Positions 21,601 to 32,694 of a stretch of 64,000 nucleotides of DNA are shown piece after piece. The translations under genes and the position numbers were made by a program. The notes under the pieces were generated by a model, which did no database searches, was not told where the DNA came from, and saw only the letters and a program-made list of their open reading frames with translations. Origin of the DNA: Macrostomum hystrix (taxonomy: Eukaryota; Platyhelminthes; Macrostomidae); the NCBI GenBank assembly GCA_950097015.1, contig CATNEN010000038.1:35240501-35304500 (forward strand), given 5' to 3'. The first letter of the stretch is position 1. Every line of letters begins with the position of its first letter.

Positions 21601-24600
21601 CCAGTCTGAGCAGATCATTATCCACAATCCCCAGTCTGAGCAGATCATTATCCACAATCCCCAGTCTGAGCAGATCATTATCCACAATCCCCAGTCTGAG
21701 CAGATCATTATCCACAATCCCCAGTCTGAGCAGATCATTATCCACAATCCCCAGTCTGAGCAGATCATTATGCGCAATCCCCAGTCTGAGCAGATCATTA
21801 TCCACAATCCCCAGTCTGAGCAGATCATTATCCACAATCCCCAGTCTGAGCAGATCATTATCCACAATCCCCAGTCTGAGCAGATCATTATCCAAAATCC
21901 CCAGTCTGAGCAGATCATTATCCACAATCCCCAGTCTGAGCAGATCATTATCCACAATCCCCAGTCTGAGCAGATCATTATCCACAATCCCCAGTCTGAG
22001 CAGATCATTATCCACAATCCCCAGTCTGAGCAGATCATTATCCACAATCCCCAGTCTGAGCAGATCATTATCCACAATCCCCAGTCTGAGCAGATCATTA
22101 TCCACAATCCCCAGTCTGAGCAGATCATTATCCACAATCCCCAGTCTGAGCAGATCATTATCCACAATCCCCAGTCTGAGCAGATCATTATCCACAATCC
22201 CCAGTCTGAGCAGATCATTATGCGCAATCCCCAGTCTGAGCAGATCATTATCCACAATCCCCAGTCTGAGCAGATCATTATCCACAATCCCCAGTCTGAG
22301 CAGATCATTATCCACAATCCCCAGTCTGAGCAGATCATTATCCACAATCCCCAGTCTGAGCAGATCATTATCCACAATCCCCAGTCTGAGCAGATCATTA
22401 TCCACAATCCCCAGTCTGAGCAGATCATTATCCACAATCCCCAGTCTGAGCAGATCATTATCCACAATCCCCAGTCTGAGCAGATCATTATGCGCAATCC
22501 CCAGTCTGAGCAGATCATTATGCGCAATCCCTAGTCTGAGCAGATCATTATCCACAATCCCCAGTCTGAGCAGATCATTATGCACAATCCCCAGTCTGAG
22601 CAGATCATTATCCACAATCCCCAGTCTGAGCAGATCATTATCCAAAATCCCCAGTCTGAGCAGATCATTATCCACAATCCCCAGTCTGAGCAGATCATTA
22701 TCCACAATCCCCAGTCTGAGCAGATCATTATCCACAATCCCCAGTCTGAGCAGATCATTATCCACAATCCCCAGTCTGAGCAGATCATTATCCACAATCC
22801 CCAGTCTGAGCAGATCATTATCCACAATCCCCAGTCTGAGCAGATCATTATCCACAATCCCCAGTCTGAGCAGATCATTATCCACAATCCCCAGTCTGAG
22901 CAGATCATTATCCACAATCCCCAGTATGAGTAGGTCATTATCCGCAATCCCCAGTCCGAGTAGCTAATTATCCGCAATTCCCAGTCCGAGTAGCTAATTA
23001 TCCGCAATCCCCAGTCCGAGTAGCTAATTATCCGCAATTCCCAGTCCGAGTAGCTAATTATCCGCAATTCCCAGTCCGAGTAGCTAATTATCCGCAATCC
23101 CCAGTCCGAGTAGCTAATTATCCGCAATTCCCAGTCCGAGTAGCTAATTATCCGCAATCCCCAGTCCGAGTAGCTAATTATCCGCAATTCCCAGTCCGAG
23201 TAGCTAATTATCCGCAATCCCTAGTCAGAGTAGCTAATTATCCGCAATCCCCAGTCCGAGTAGCTAATTATCCGCAATCCCCAGTCCGAGTAGCTAATTA
23301 TCCGCAATTCCCAGTCCGAGTAGCTAATTATCCGCAATCCCTAGTCAGAGTAGCTAATTATCCGCAATCCCCAGTCCGAGTAGCTAATTATCCGCAATTC
23401 CCAGTCCGAGTAGCTAATTATCCGCAATTCCCAGTCCGAGTAGCTAATTATCCGCAATTCCCAGTCCGAGTAGCTAATTATCCGCAATCCCCAGTCCGAG
23501 TAGCTAATTATCCGCAATCCCTAGTCCGAGTAGCTAATTATCCGCAATCCCCAGTCCGAGTAGCTAATTATCCGCAATTCCCAGTCCGAGTAGCTAATTA
23601 TCCGCAATTCCCAGTCCGAGTAGCTAATTATCCGCAATCCCCAGTCCGAGTAGCTAATTATCCGCAATCCCTAGTCAGAGTAGCTAATTATCCGCAATCC
23701 CCAGTCCGAGTAGCTAATTATCCGCAATAATTAGTCAGAGTAGCTAATTATCCGCAATCCCCAGTCCGAGTAGCTAATTATCCGCAATTCCCAGTCCGAG
23801 TAGCTAATTATCCGCAATTCCCAGTCCGAGTAGCTAATTATCCGCAATCCCCAGTCCGAGTAGCTAATTATCCGCAATCCCTAGTCAGAGTAGCTAATTA
23901 TCCGCAATCCCCAGTCCGAGTAGCTAATTATCCGCAATTCCCAGTCCGAGTAGCTAATTATCCGCAATTCCCAGTCCGAGTAGCTAATTATCCGCAATTC
24001 CCAGTCCGAGTAGCTAATTATCCGCAATTCCCAGTCCGAGTAGCTAATTATCCGCAATCCCCAGTCCGAGTAGGTCATTATCCGCAATCCCCAGTCCGAG
24101 TAGCTAATTATCCGCAATCCCCAGTCCGAGTAGCTAATTATCCGCAATTCCCAGTCCGAGTAGCTAATTATCCGCAATCCCCAGTCCGAGTAGGTCATTA
24201 TCCGCAATCCCCAGTCCGAGTAGGTCATTATCCGCAATCCCCAGTCCGAGTAGGTCATTATCCGCAATCCCCAGTCCGAGTAGGTCATTATCCGCAATCC
24301 CCAGTCCGAGTAGGTCATTACTTGGAGCAGTGATGTGCTCGAGACGGCCGTTCCCTATTGCATTTGGGACAGAACTCCATGCTAGGCCGGTCGCGTATCA
24401 GAAATCTGGCAATATAACTCTGCAGATCAGCATCGCTCACGATATAGCCTGGATCTGTGCGGCTAGCTAGTAGGAAGCAGGCCATGGTCATGACTAGAAC
24501 GAATGCGTACCAGCCAAGCGATAAAACACTGAACTCAGCCAGGCGGGGAAGCATAACTAGGCGGGGCACTTCAATAGCACCGTAGAGCCAAACAAACCAA

Positions 24601-24641
24601 ACAGCAAAGTAGCTGAGCACATCTTGCCAGGCTATTCTCAT
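18641..24641 (-). CDS. zDHHC palmitoyltransferase, two exons
   Basis: Exon 1 is 24641-24322 and exon 2 is 19211-18641. The donor is CCAA|GTAATG and the acceptor AACCCAG|ATGCGG; the frames join to 296 residues. The join completes the catalytic zinc-finger domain: CPKCNRERPSRAHHCSKCG, then RCVLEMDHHCPFVLNC. Membrane segments 1 and 2 lie in exon 1 (around SYFAVWFVWLYGAIEV and WYAFVLVMTMACFLLAS), followed by the family DPG motif (RTDPG). Segments 3 and 4 lie in exon 2 (FILLLFYGVLLCLAAQYHLW; LVSFITLVGMSMLLAVQCIG), followed by TTxE (TTLE). The Cys of DHHC would be acylated by palmitoyl-CoA and the lipid moved to protein cysteines at Golgi, ER or plasma membrane (family knowledge). The length is typical. 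The 5110-bp intron interrupts the Cys-rich domain and is nearly all minisatellite. I cannot assign the subfamily. Confidence 0.95.
19690..24321 (-). repeat. Intronic minisatellite, 30-bp unit, about 154 copies, starting at the 5' splice site
   Basis: It fills the DHHC intron. Read in the gene's direction, intron base +1 starts a unit GTAATGACCTACTCGGACTG; the following units start ATAATGACCTACTCGG and are otherwise the same. Going down the intron, the units change first to GCTAATTATCCGCAA types (24.2-22.93 kb), then sharply at about 22.93 kb to CAGATCATTATCCACAATCC types (plus-strand sense) as far as 19.69 kb. Degenerate copies (GACTGAGTAGCTAATTATGC, CCCCAGTCTG) continue at 19.28-19.40 kb towards the acceptor. 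Long open frames on both strands exist because the unit is 30 bp and has no stop. Confidence 0.98.
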
Positions 24642-25079
24642 GGTGAGCAGCTGTGACAGGGTCTTCAGCGAATTTTAATATTCTATCTCTATTTTAAGCG
24701 ATTCAATTTTTACAGTTTTTTAGCTGAAAGAAGTGATTAGGTCTAATTTAGTATTGATCAACCAAACGCACAATTTACAAATGTAATTTTGTCATAGTTT
24801 CTTGCTACAAATTACAATGCTTTTCAAAAAATGGTTGATTAAGATAACTATCCAAAATATACTGCTTTTTAGTATTTTTGTGGCATATAATTGTATAAAA
24901 ATTTGTACTAAAAATTACATAAAATACAACATTAAAATCTTATTAAAAGAAACAAAGGAAATATAACCCTTACATTTTCAACAGTGGGGGGCCTAAAAAT
25001 GGAAAATACACACTGTTTGTGTGTACTTTTTGATGTACTATATTTTTTCACTGTTAAGTGTAACATTTTATGGAAAGTC
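24642..25079. other. AT-rich region upstream of the DHHC gene
   Basis: Presumed 5' region of the minus-strand DHHC gene. No clear core promoter. GTGGGGGGCCTAAAAA at 24985 resembles the end of Tc1-like elements, but I could not find its inverted partner. Confidence 0.35.
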
Positions 25080-25940
25080 TGGAGCTTGTTGTTGTTTTTG
25101 TTGTAAGAAAATGAAGACCTGTTTGGCCAAGGAGTTTGTTAATTTGCCATGGCCATGCAGCTGGGAAAGTTGAAAACTTTCATCCAGCAAGCACTCAGGC
25201 ACCTCAACAATACTGGAGCAGCATAGGATATGCCTCATGACCTGGCAGGGCACCAAAAACTGACCGCTGACTGGATCAACAAATTTTGTGAATGTCCAAG
25301 TCTAACTGTCAGTTCACTGCTGTGGGCATCAGCCATAAACTTCTTGTATCCAGGAATGTCCAGCTGCACCCCATGACTGTCTGCCACCACATGGTAGCTA
25401 CTGGACTGCATGACCAAATTGCTAGGAAAAAGCCATTCATCTCCAACAAAACCTGAAGCATTGCTTGAACTAGAGAAAGTAGCACACCAGGGGACTGGAT
25501 CAAGGTCATCTGGAGTGACAAGAGCAAGTTTTCCTGCACTGGTTCTGATGGCCGCCCGAATGTGTGCTACCAAGCTAGTGAGGAATTTGATCCCAAGTGC
25601 ACCATTGGTACTGTGAAGCATGGAGGTGACAGTGTCCTGGTGTGGGATGCATTTTCCACAGCTGTACCTGGGGCCAACAACTTGCATTGAGGGCATCATG
25701 GACATTCAGCAGTACCGTGACATACTCATCAGCCACTGACCAGAAGTAGTAGATGTACTGCCACTGAGTGCAGTGAACAGCTGGCAGTTTCAGCAGGCAA
25801 TGATCCCAAGCACACCTCCAAGAATGTGAAGGCATGGCTTGCTGAGAACAATATCTGTACAATAAACTGGCCAGCAATGTCACCAGACCTCAAACCAATT
25901 AAGAATCTATGGAACTGGGTTGAGTGGGACATCTAAAAAC
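25080..25940 (+). pseudogene. Tc1/mariner-like transposase relic
   Basis: Plus-strand fragments in shifting frames match Tc1-type transposases in the right order: HMVATGLHDQIARKKPFISN, then WIKVIWSDKSKFSCTGSDG (region of the first catalytic Asp), VKHGGDSVLVWDAFS (canonical VKHGG..MVWG), NDPKHTSKNVKAWL (region of the second Asp), and WPAMSPDLKPIKNLW. The third catalytic residue, normally E or D in NPIENLW, is K here. The frame breaks several times, including a one-base loss just before NDPKH, and stops occur. It is therefore dead. Two minus-strand open frames here are shadows. I could not fix the ends or terminal inverted repeats. Confidence 0.88.
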
Positions 25941-28556
25941 AGTAAAACTATGCTTTAAACTGTACTTCCCACTCAAACAAATCAGCTTTTTGAACTAAAA
26001 ACTGATGAAATGTTAACCAAAATACTATACAACTAACTTAAAATAATGTCTTAACAAGTTTTACATTACATTTACTGCTTGAATTTAGCTTAAGGACCAG
26101 TGTGGCTAATAAATATATTTTTCTTAGTTATTAATTCATTGTGTACCACAGTACATTGGCCAATGCAATCACAAGCACCTGGATACAAAGCATGTAACCA
26201 GAGGAAGTCAACAGCAAAATGGAAATTCATCAAATTGTTAGCAAAACTGGACCTAGAGTGCTATGTAATCTTTAGACTTGAAGATTTCCATGTAGTATTG
26301 TCCACACACTTTATGATTTGAAATTACTATGACATTACTGCTTTTAATTGTCTTTTAACACTATGGATATCAGTAGGCCCTAGCATTATTTATTCAATTC
26401 CTAGTCTGCTGTCCTTTTACATAGTAGGACCATAATCTAAAGCTGAAGGCAGCCACTGAAGCCCTGATTATTAGTATATTACATATTTCAATTGACATCA
26501 TGAACACTGAGAATAACAATGGTAGTGCAAATACCTCCAAAAGTACAAATATTGACACAAATTATGTCTAGGAGACAAGTTTATAAGTGACACAGTTAAA
26601 ACATTTTGAGTTTGCTACACTTCACAGAACTAAATGTTAAAAGGTTCACATTTACTAAGAAATAAAAGGCCCCATCACATAGCCATCAACTGCACAAATA
26701 AACTGTATAGAGAAAACATCTTTTCACTTGGTGTCCCTTTGGTCCAAGCTGGCTCACCTATCTTACCAGACAGACCTAGTCTGCAATTACTAGGCCTAGT
26801 AATTCTACATTTCCATAATCCTACAAATGTAGGCCTACTTGGCCACCCAGCAACAGATGGCCAGAAAAACAGTTTAGGCCTAACAAAACGATCTGAAAAG
26901 AGTGCTGCCTACTCATTCTTATTGGGCCTATACTCGTAGGCCCCAATGTTATATGTAGAGATAGATAATCTCTACGTAATAGATACGCACTACGTTCTAC
27001 CTAAAATATAGCATTTATATAGCAACTCATATAGTTAGTACGCGGCTAGAACAGCTACATAAAAAGTCCTGCATCGTATTTGTAGCTATCTGAAGAAAAA
27101 GTTACGTCCAGATGCAGTGTGTCTTAGTTCAAATTGTACGGAATCGAGGTCGAGTTTCCATTGGACAGTAAAACAATTTTTTATTTACATTTTAACTGCT
27201 CGCATGCCGTGCTGTATAAAAATTAATAAACGTATAGTAATATGTTATTGATTTTTAATAAAGGCATCAATTTTTTTCGCAGTTTAGTTATTACTTTTTT
27301 CGCTTTTACAGGCGCCAATACGACCTCGATACAATCTTAGAATCACCGCAAATGTATTATCTCGTCATTTATTTTTATTATTACTATTAGTCTATCACCA
27401 TTGTACTATTTTCATTTTTACAATATTAACTATTTGTTTAGGTGCTGCTTTTTTAGTAAAGGAAATTTAATAATTAGAAAATTGATTTCGTTTTCTTCTT
27501 CTGCGTGACGCTTCGTGCAGATCCAATATTCGTACGAAATTCTAGGCTTTTAAGTTATTTCCTGGAGTGTTTCACATGATAATTTGTGATTTACGAGCCG
27601 AAAGTGGGATAGGGTGCTCCTTCTTACAGTACTTAAAATGCAAATGTTTTACATTGTAATAGAAATCAGGGACAACCTAGTTTAAGTAGGTAGTTTAAGT
27701 AGTCCCTGATACAATTAACTTTTACAGACTTCTCGACCTACCTTTTGTCTCCAGAATCTCTTAAATGCAAGGGTTTAATATATGTCTATTTATGCTATAG
27801 ATTTTGTGGTCAGGACCAACAGAAAGTTTTACATCCCGTTCCTATTCATCATTGCCTTGATACGGCTGCCACTGAACATCGAATAATTTACAAGTTTTAA
27901 GATAAATAGAGTCCTGAAGATTGGAGAGTAAAGCCCAGTACTGAATACTTCTATTCTATACGCTGTAACGATTAAACTAAAATCGATGCCCTTCAGTAAT
28001 TTAGTTTACGTGGAGAGCGTCTTTTAAACAGTTTTAAATAAATTTAACGGAAGCTGTAAAATCTGTATGCAAAATACTATGTAACAGATCACATAAAATT
28101 AGTAACGTGGTTTATGTTTATTATGTTTTTGTGCATCATTATTTTTGCATATTAAAATGCAGTTCAATCAATACTGCTAAATTTTTCGTTTCATTAGTTT
28201 GTAGCTGACTTGCTACAAATGTTGCTAGTTGAATTCAAGAGTCGGCAAAAGCTTGAGCTTGTTTATTTAGTTTTGACAGGTTTTGTCGTGGGGTTACATT
28301 CAAGTCTTAACCGGGCGACTGTACCTAACGATAACAAGGGTCATAGACAATTAGCGGTAAGGGGGAAAACAAATGTACCATTTGAATCTTTAAATATAAA
28401 GAGTTAAAAGAAAGAAGTGAATTTGCTGCTACAAGTTCTTTCTTATCACTACTCATTAGGTTTCAAATATTCAAAGCAACAAAGTAAGAGACACAAAGCT
28501 CATTTATTCTTAATTTATAATTCTATAAACTAAAGCTGCGCTCCTATAACTTCAAG
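25941..28556. other. AT-rich intergenic region, no gene seen
   Basis: 2.6 kb with scattered short AT-rich open frames that lack domain content or consistent splice sites. TAGGCCTA-type words cluster at 26.77-26.94 kb. It may contain the 5' part or promoter of the PABP-like gene, but no RRM-encoding exon is visible. Confidence 0.4.
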
Positions 28557-29362
28557 GCACAACTTCATCGGCGGCTGGAACTTCCGTTGACATGCAGCAG
28601 GCACCAAGACAAGCGTTCTCTCTCCAAGCAGCTGCAGGAGGCGGCTATCAGTTCCTTAGTGCTCACACCGCAGACCTATCTGGGAATGCTACAGTGGAAA
28701 AGCAGAGCATTAGCTGTCTGGAGACGCTAACCCTGGACAAACTGGCCGCTGTGCCGCCTCAGGTGCAGAAACAGATGATTGCTGATCGACTGTACCCGCT
28801 AGTTAAAGATGTGCACTCTCACCTGGCTGGCAAGATCACTGGCATGTTGCTTGCCAATCTAGACAATGTCGAACTGTTGAACATACTCGAGTCTCACGAG
28901 GCACTGAAGACCAAGGTGAGAACAAAAAAATTGAGCTTTTATTAGTCATAAGTTGCTCATATAAAAAATTTGTGGCAGAACAAGATTGCTTAAAAATTTT
29001 ACGGAAGATTAAAGTAAGGCTATTATTTTAATATACTAATTTCATGGAGATTAATGACATGACGATAAAATGTTTAGAGCTTTCATTAAAGCACAATTCG
29101 AAAGTTACGAAACGTCTGGCGCAATTACATATTTGATTACCAAATGAATCTTGTTTAAAAGTTAGTCTATTTCTGTGGCTTATTTTAACGGCTTGCGATT
29201 GAGTTTTCTGGACAATCATTATTTTCCAATTAGCAATACGTATCACTGTTTTCAAAAGTTAATTGTAAAAATCGTGTCAAAACAATAAATATTCAACATA
29301 ATTTTCATGTGCAGGTAAATGAAGCTGAAAATCTGTTGCGCAAAAAAACAAAAAATCAGTGA
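28557..29362 (+). CDS. PABP C-terminal (MLLE) domain protein, two exons, no RRMs in the window
   Basis: Exon 1 runs to 28915 (donor ACCAAG|GTGAGA) and exon 2 is 29315-29362 (acceptor ATGTGCAG|GTAAAT). Both junctions are phase 0. The join reads [10 protein letters not shown] then [15 protein letters not shown]-stop, which matches the last helices of the poly(A)-binding protein MLLE domain. The MLLE signature is clear: [17 protein letters not shown] and [20 protein letters not shown]. This domain binds PAM2 motifs of translation and deadenylation factors. From the first ATG at 28592 the protein is 123 residues; in frame, a stop lies at 28547. PABPs have four RRMs upstream, and none is seen on this strand in the window. 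So this is either an RRM-less MLLE protein, the last exons of a gene with very distant exons, or a partial duplicate. The acceptor at 28556 (ACTTCAAG) is weak. Confidence 0.82.
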
Positions 29363-30480
29363 GCCAATTGAGTTCGGATGGCATGTATAATTAATGACTC
29401 CAATTGATGAATTTCCTTATCAAGAAACTTTTTTCAAAAAAAAGTTGCATATCTTGCGAATGTTGATATTGAAAGCATAGCCTTATTTCACATCTAGGCC
29501 ATAACTTATTATACTCGTGCAGATGAACCAGATTTGTTTATCTGTCTGTTGACCTATACTTTTCGCGCTAATGTAAATATTATTGACCCTGGTTTTGGCA
29601 ACTTTCTCTGGTTCAAAGGTTTATATTGGTCTATTAATGCTTTTTATTTAGCAGTTTTTCTGTATAGTTTGACGTACTTTGCCATTCTCGTTTTATATTT
29701 ATGTGTGAAACAAATGATGTTTTCCTTATATATTTCTAGCCAAAAATTTATTTGCTTTAGAACCACTGTAAGTAGGATCTTCTGCGCTTTCTTGGTACTT
29801 AGTTTACAGTGCTGTACCGCATGTAACCATGTGGGGTTACTTTCTCATTGTAATAAATTTTCACACTTATCTTTTTTCGGTTTTGTCTATGGTAAAATAG
29901 CTATAAAACGCGTTTGTGTCATTAAAATTTCGTAAGGAATCTAGAAAAATATGGGACACCTAAAGTATTATTCAAGATGTGACAAATGCTACATATTATA
30001 ATAGTATGATACAGGTTGGCAGTAACTATCACCTGTCAGACGAAAGCGAAGAACTATTTATTCCATATGAAATTATGAATAGTGCTGCAAGCAGTATTTT
30101 TATTTTGCTTCCCTCAAAGCAAAATCACAAGTCGAAAAAGATTAGTCATGTATTGCAAACTCTTTTCTTCGTTCTTAATACCAGCCTGTCGCTAAAAAAT
30201 AAAAACATACATTTACTGCTCCATCATTATACCTTTTTCTTCTGCTAGAATTTCTAGTAGGACTGATGTGTCCAGGGCGATGATTAGAATGCATTTTTGG
30301 ATGAAGAAAATTGATAAAAAAATCACAACGAGAGAAATTAATCCCAGAAGATAACTCACTCCCAGTCATTTCTAATATCAATTCTATCGGATATTCTTCC
30401 ATTAGAATGATGAGTTTTTCTCGACTTGAAAAAAGCACGAATTCATTTAGAAACGTTCAATTACGAAGTATTCGTCGAAG
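29363..30480. other. AT-rich region, no supported gene
   Basis: A 133-codon AT-rich hydrophobic open frame at 29534-29935 lacks an ATG start and any recognisable motif; I treat it as chance. No poly(A) signal is clear for the upstream gene. Confidence 0.35.
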
Positions 30481-32070
30481 CAGTTGATGCCCCGTCCTCA
30501 AAGTCCATAGTGACGCCCCCTCCTCAAAGTCCATGGTGACGCCCCCTCCTCAAAGTCCATGGTGACGCCCCCTCCTCAAAGTCCATGGTGACGCCCCCTC
30601 CTCAAAGTCCATGGTGACGCCCCCTCCTCAAAGTCCATGGTGACGCCCCCTCCTCAAAGTCCATGGTGACGCCCCCTCCTCAAAGTCCATGGTGACGCCC
30701 CCTCCTCAAAGTCCATGGTGACGCCCCCTCCTCAAAGTCCATGGTGACGCCCCCTCCTCAAAGTCCATGGTGACGCCCCCTCCTCAAAGTCCATGGTGAC
30801 GCCCCCTCCTCAAAGTCCATGGTGACGCCCCCTCCTCAAAGTCTATGGTGATGCCAGCTCCTCAAAGTCCATGGTGACGCCCCCTCCTCAAAATCCATGG
30901 TGATGCCCCCTCCTCAAAGTCCATGGTGACGCCCCCTCCTCAAAGTCCATGGTGACGCCCCCTCCTCAAAGTCCATGGTGACGCCCCCTCCTCAAAGTCC
31001 ATGGTGACGCCCCCTCCTCAAAGTCTATGGTGATGCCAGCTCCTCAAAATCCATGGTGACGCCCCCTCCTCAAAGTCCATGGTGATGCCAGCTCCTCAAA
31101 ATCCATGGTGACGCCCCCTCCTCAAAGTCCATGGTGATGCCAGCTCCTCAAAATCCATGGTGATGCCCCCTCCTCAAAGTCCATGGTGATGCCAGCTCCT
31201 CAAAATCCATGGTGACGCCCCCTCCTCAAAGTCCATGGTGATGCCAGCTCCTCAAAATCCATGGTGATGCCCCCTCCTCAAAGTCCATGGTGACGCCAGC
31301 TCCTCAAAGTCCATGGTGACGCCCCCTCCTCAAAATCCATGGTGATGCCCCCTCCTCAAAGTCCATGGTGACGCCCCCTCCTCAAAGTCCATGGTGACGC
31401 CCCCTCCTCAAAGTCCATGGTGACGCCCCCTCCTCAAAGTCCATGGTGATGCCCCCTCCTCAAAGTCCATGGTGACGCCCCCTCCTCAAAGTCCATGGTG
31501 ACGCCCCCTCCTCAAAGTCCATGGTGACGCCCCCTCCTCAAAGTCCATGGTGACGCCCCCTCCTCAAAGTCTATGGTGATGCCAGCTCCTCAAAATCCAT
31601 GGTGACGCCCCCTCCTCAAAGTCCATGGTGATGCCAGCTCCTCAAAATCCATGGTGACGCCCCCTCCTCAAAGTCCATGGTGATGCCAGCTCCTCAAAAT
31701 CCATGGTGATGCCCCCTCCTCAAAGTCCATGGTGATGCCAGCTCCTCAAAATCCATGGTGACGCCCCCTCCTCAAAGTCCATGGTGATGCCAGCTCCTCA
31801 AAATCCATGGTGACGCCCCCTCCTCAAAGTCCATGGTGATGCCCCCTCCTCAAAGTCCATGGTGATGCCCCCTCCTCAAAGTCCATGGTGATGCCCCCTC
31901 CTCAAAGTCCATGGTGACGCCCCCTCCTCAAAGTCCATGGTGACGCCCCCTCCTCAAAGTCCATGGTGATGCCCCCTCCTCAAAGTCCATGGTGACGCCC
32001 CCTCCTCAAAGTCCATGGTGACGCCCCCTTTTCAAAGTCCATGGTGACGCCCCCACCCCAAAGTCCATGG
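30481..32070. repeat. Minisatellite, 26-bp unit
   Basis: About 61 copies of a 26-bp unit (core TCCATGGTGACGCCCCCTCC). Variants are GATGCC for GACGCC, GCCAGC for GCCCCC, AAATCC for AAGTCC, and a rare GTCTATGG at about 30840, 31021 and 31567. The last two are 546 bp (21 units) apart with matching neighbours. GC-rich inside AT-rich flanks. Confidence 0.97.
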
Positions 32071-32694
32071 GGATATTTAAGCTACGTACGACCTTGAGTA
32101 CTGTAAAACTTTTGTTTCATACTATGAGTTGCTATTTAAATTTGCGTGTGTCTGATTCCTTTTTATGAATATGATCTGAACAATCTAGCAAATCCTTTTT
32201 GTAGCTTTTTCTCACTTAGCTCAATCCACACAAGAAGTGATCGACATATTAACAATGCTTTTGATGCTCACGTTATAGCTTTATGTGCGTAAGCTCGCAT
32301 ATGGTTAATAGAAAGTTGCCTGATTTAGAATTGAACGTGTGTCTGTTCCTTGTGGAATCCACTCTGTCGTTAGACTCTGTGTCTGTGTTACAGGTTTGGC
32401 TCTAACTCGCGCACTCATTCGCGCAGAATATATGTTGACATATTGTGTAAAGGCAAGAGCTGGACCATAGACTTAAGAAATTTACTGTACGCTTCTATAC
32501 ATTCTTTAGTAGCATAGACTGTTAGTCGTTTTACAGCACACAATTGAGCGCTTTGCAACACTAGATATTATGTCTATGGCAAAACGCTAGTCTATGATCC
32601 AGCCCACCCCAAATTGAAAGGCTGGTCAAAAAATGGCCGGCCTAGTGCAAACTGGCGAAAAAATGGCCGCTTTAATTTTTTCATTTAACCATCG
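32071..32694. other. Unique spacer between two arrays, no gene seen
   Basis: AT-rich sequence with no supported gene or RNA. Confidence 0.35.

Noticed and set aside
19664-22967. Open frames of over 1000 codons on both strands (LLRLGIVDND / SLSRSLSTIP repeats)
   Set aside because: They lie within the DHHC intron array; the 30-bp unit lacks stops in several frames. Splicing of the DHHC gene places them in an intron.
25068-25932. Minus-strand ORFs around 25.1-25.9 kb as genes
   Set aside because: The plus strand reads as a Tc1-like transposase relic, so the minus frames are its shadows.
29534-29935. 133-codon hydrophobic membrane protein
   Set aside because: AT-rich composition yields Phe/Leu/Ile/Tyr by chance. 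No ATG at the start, no motif and no splice sites.
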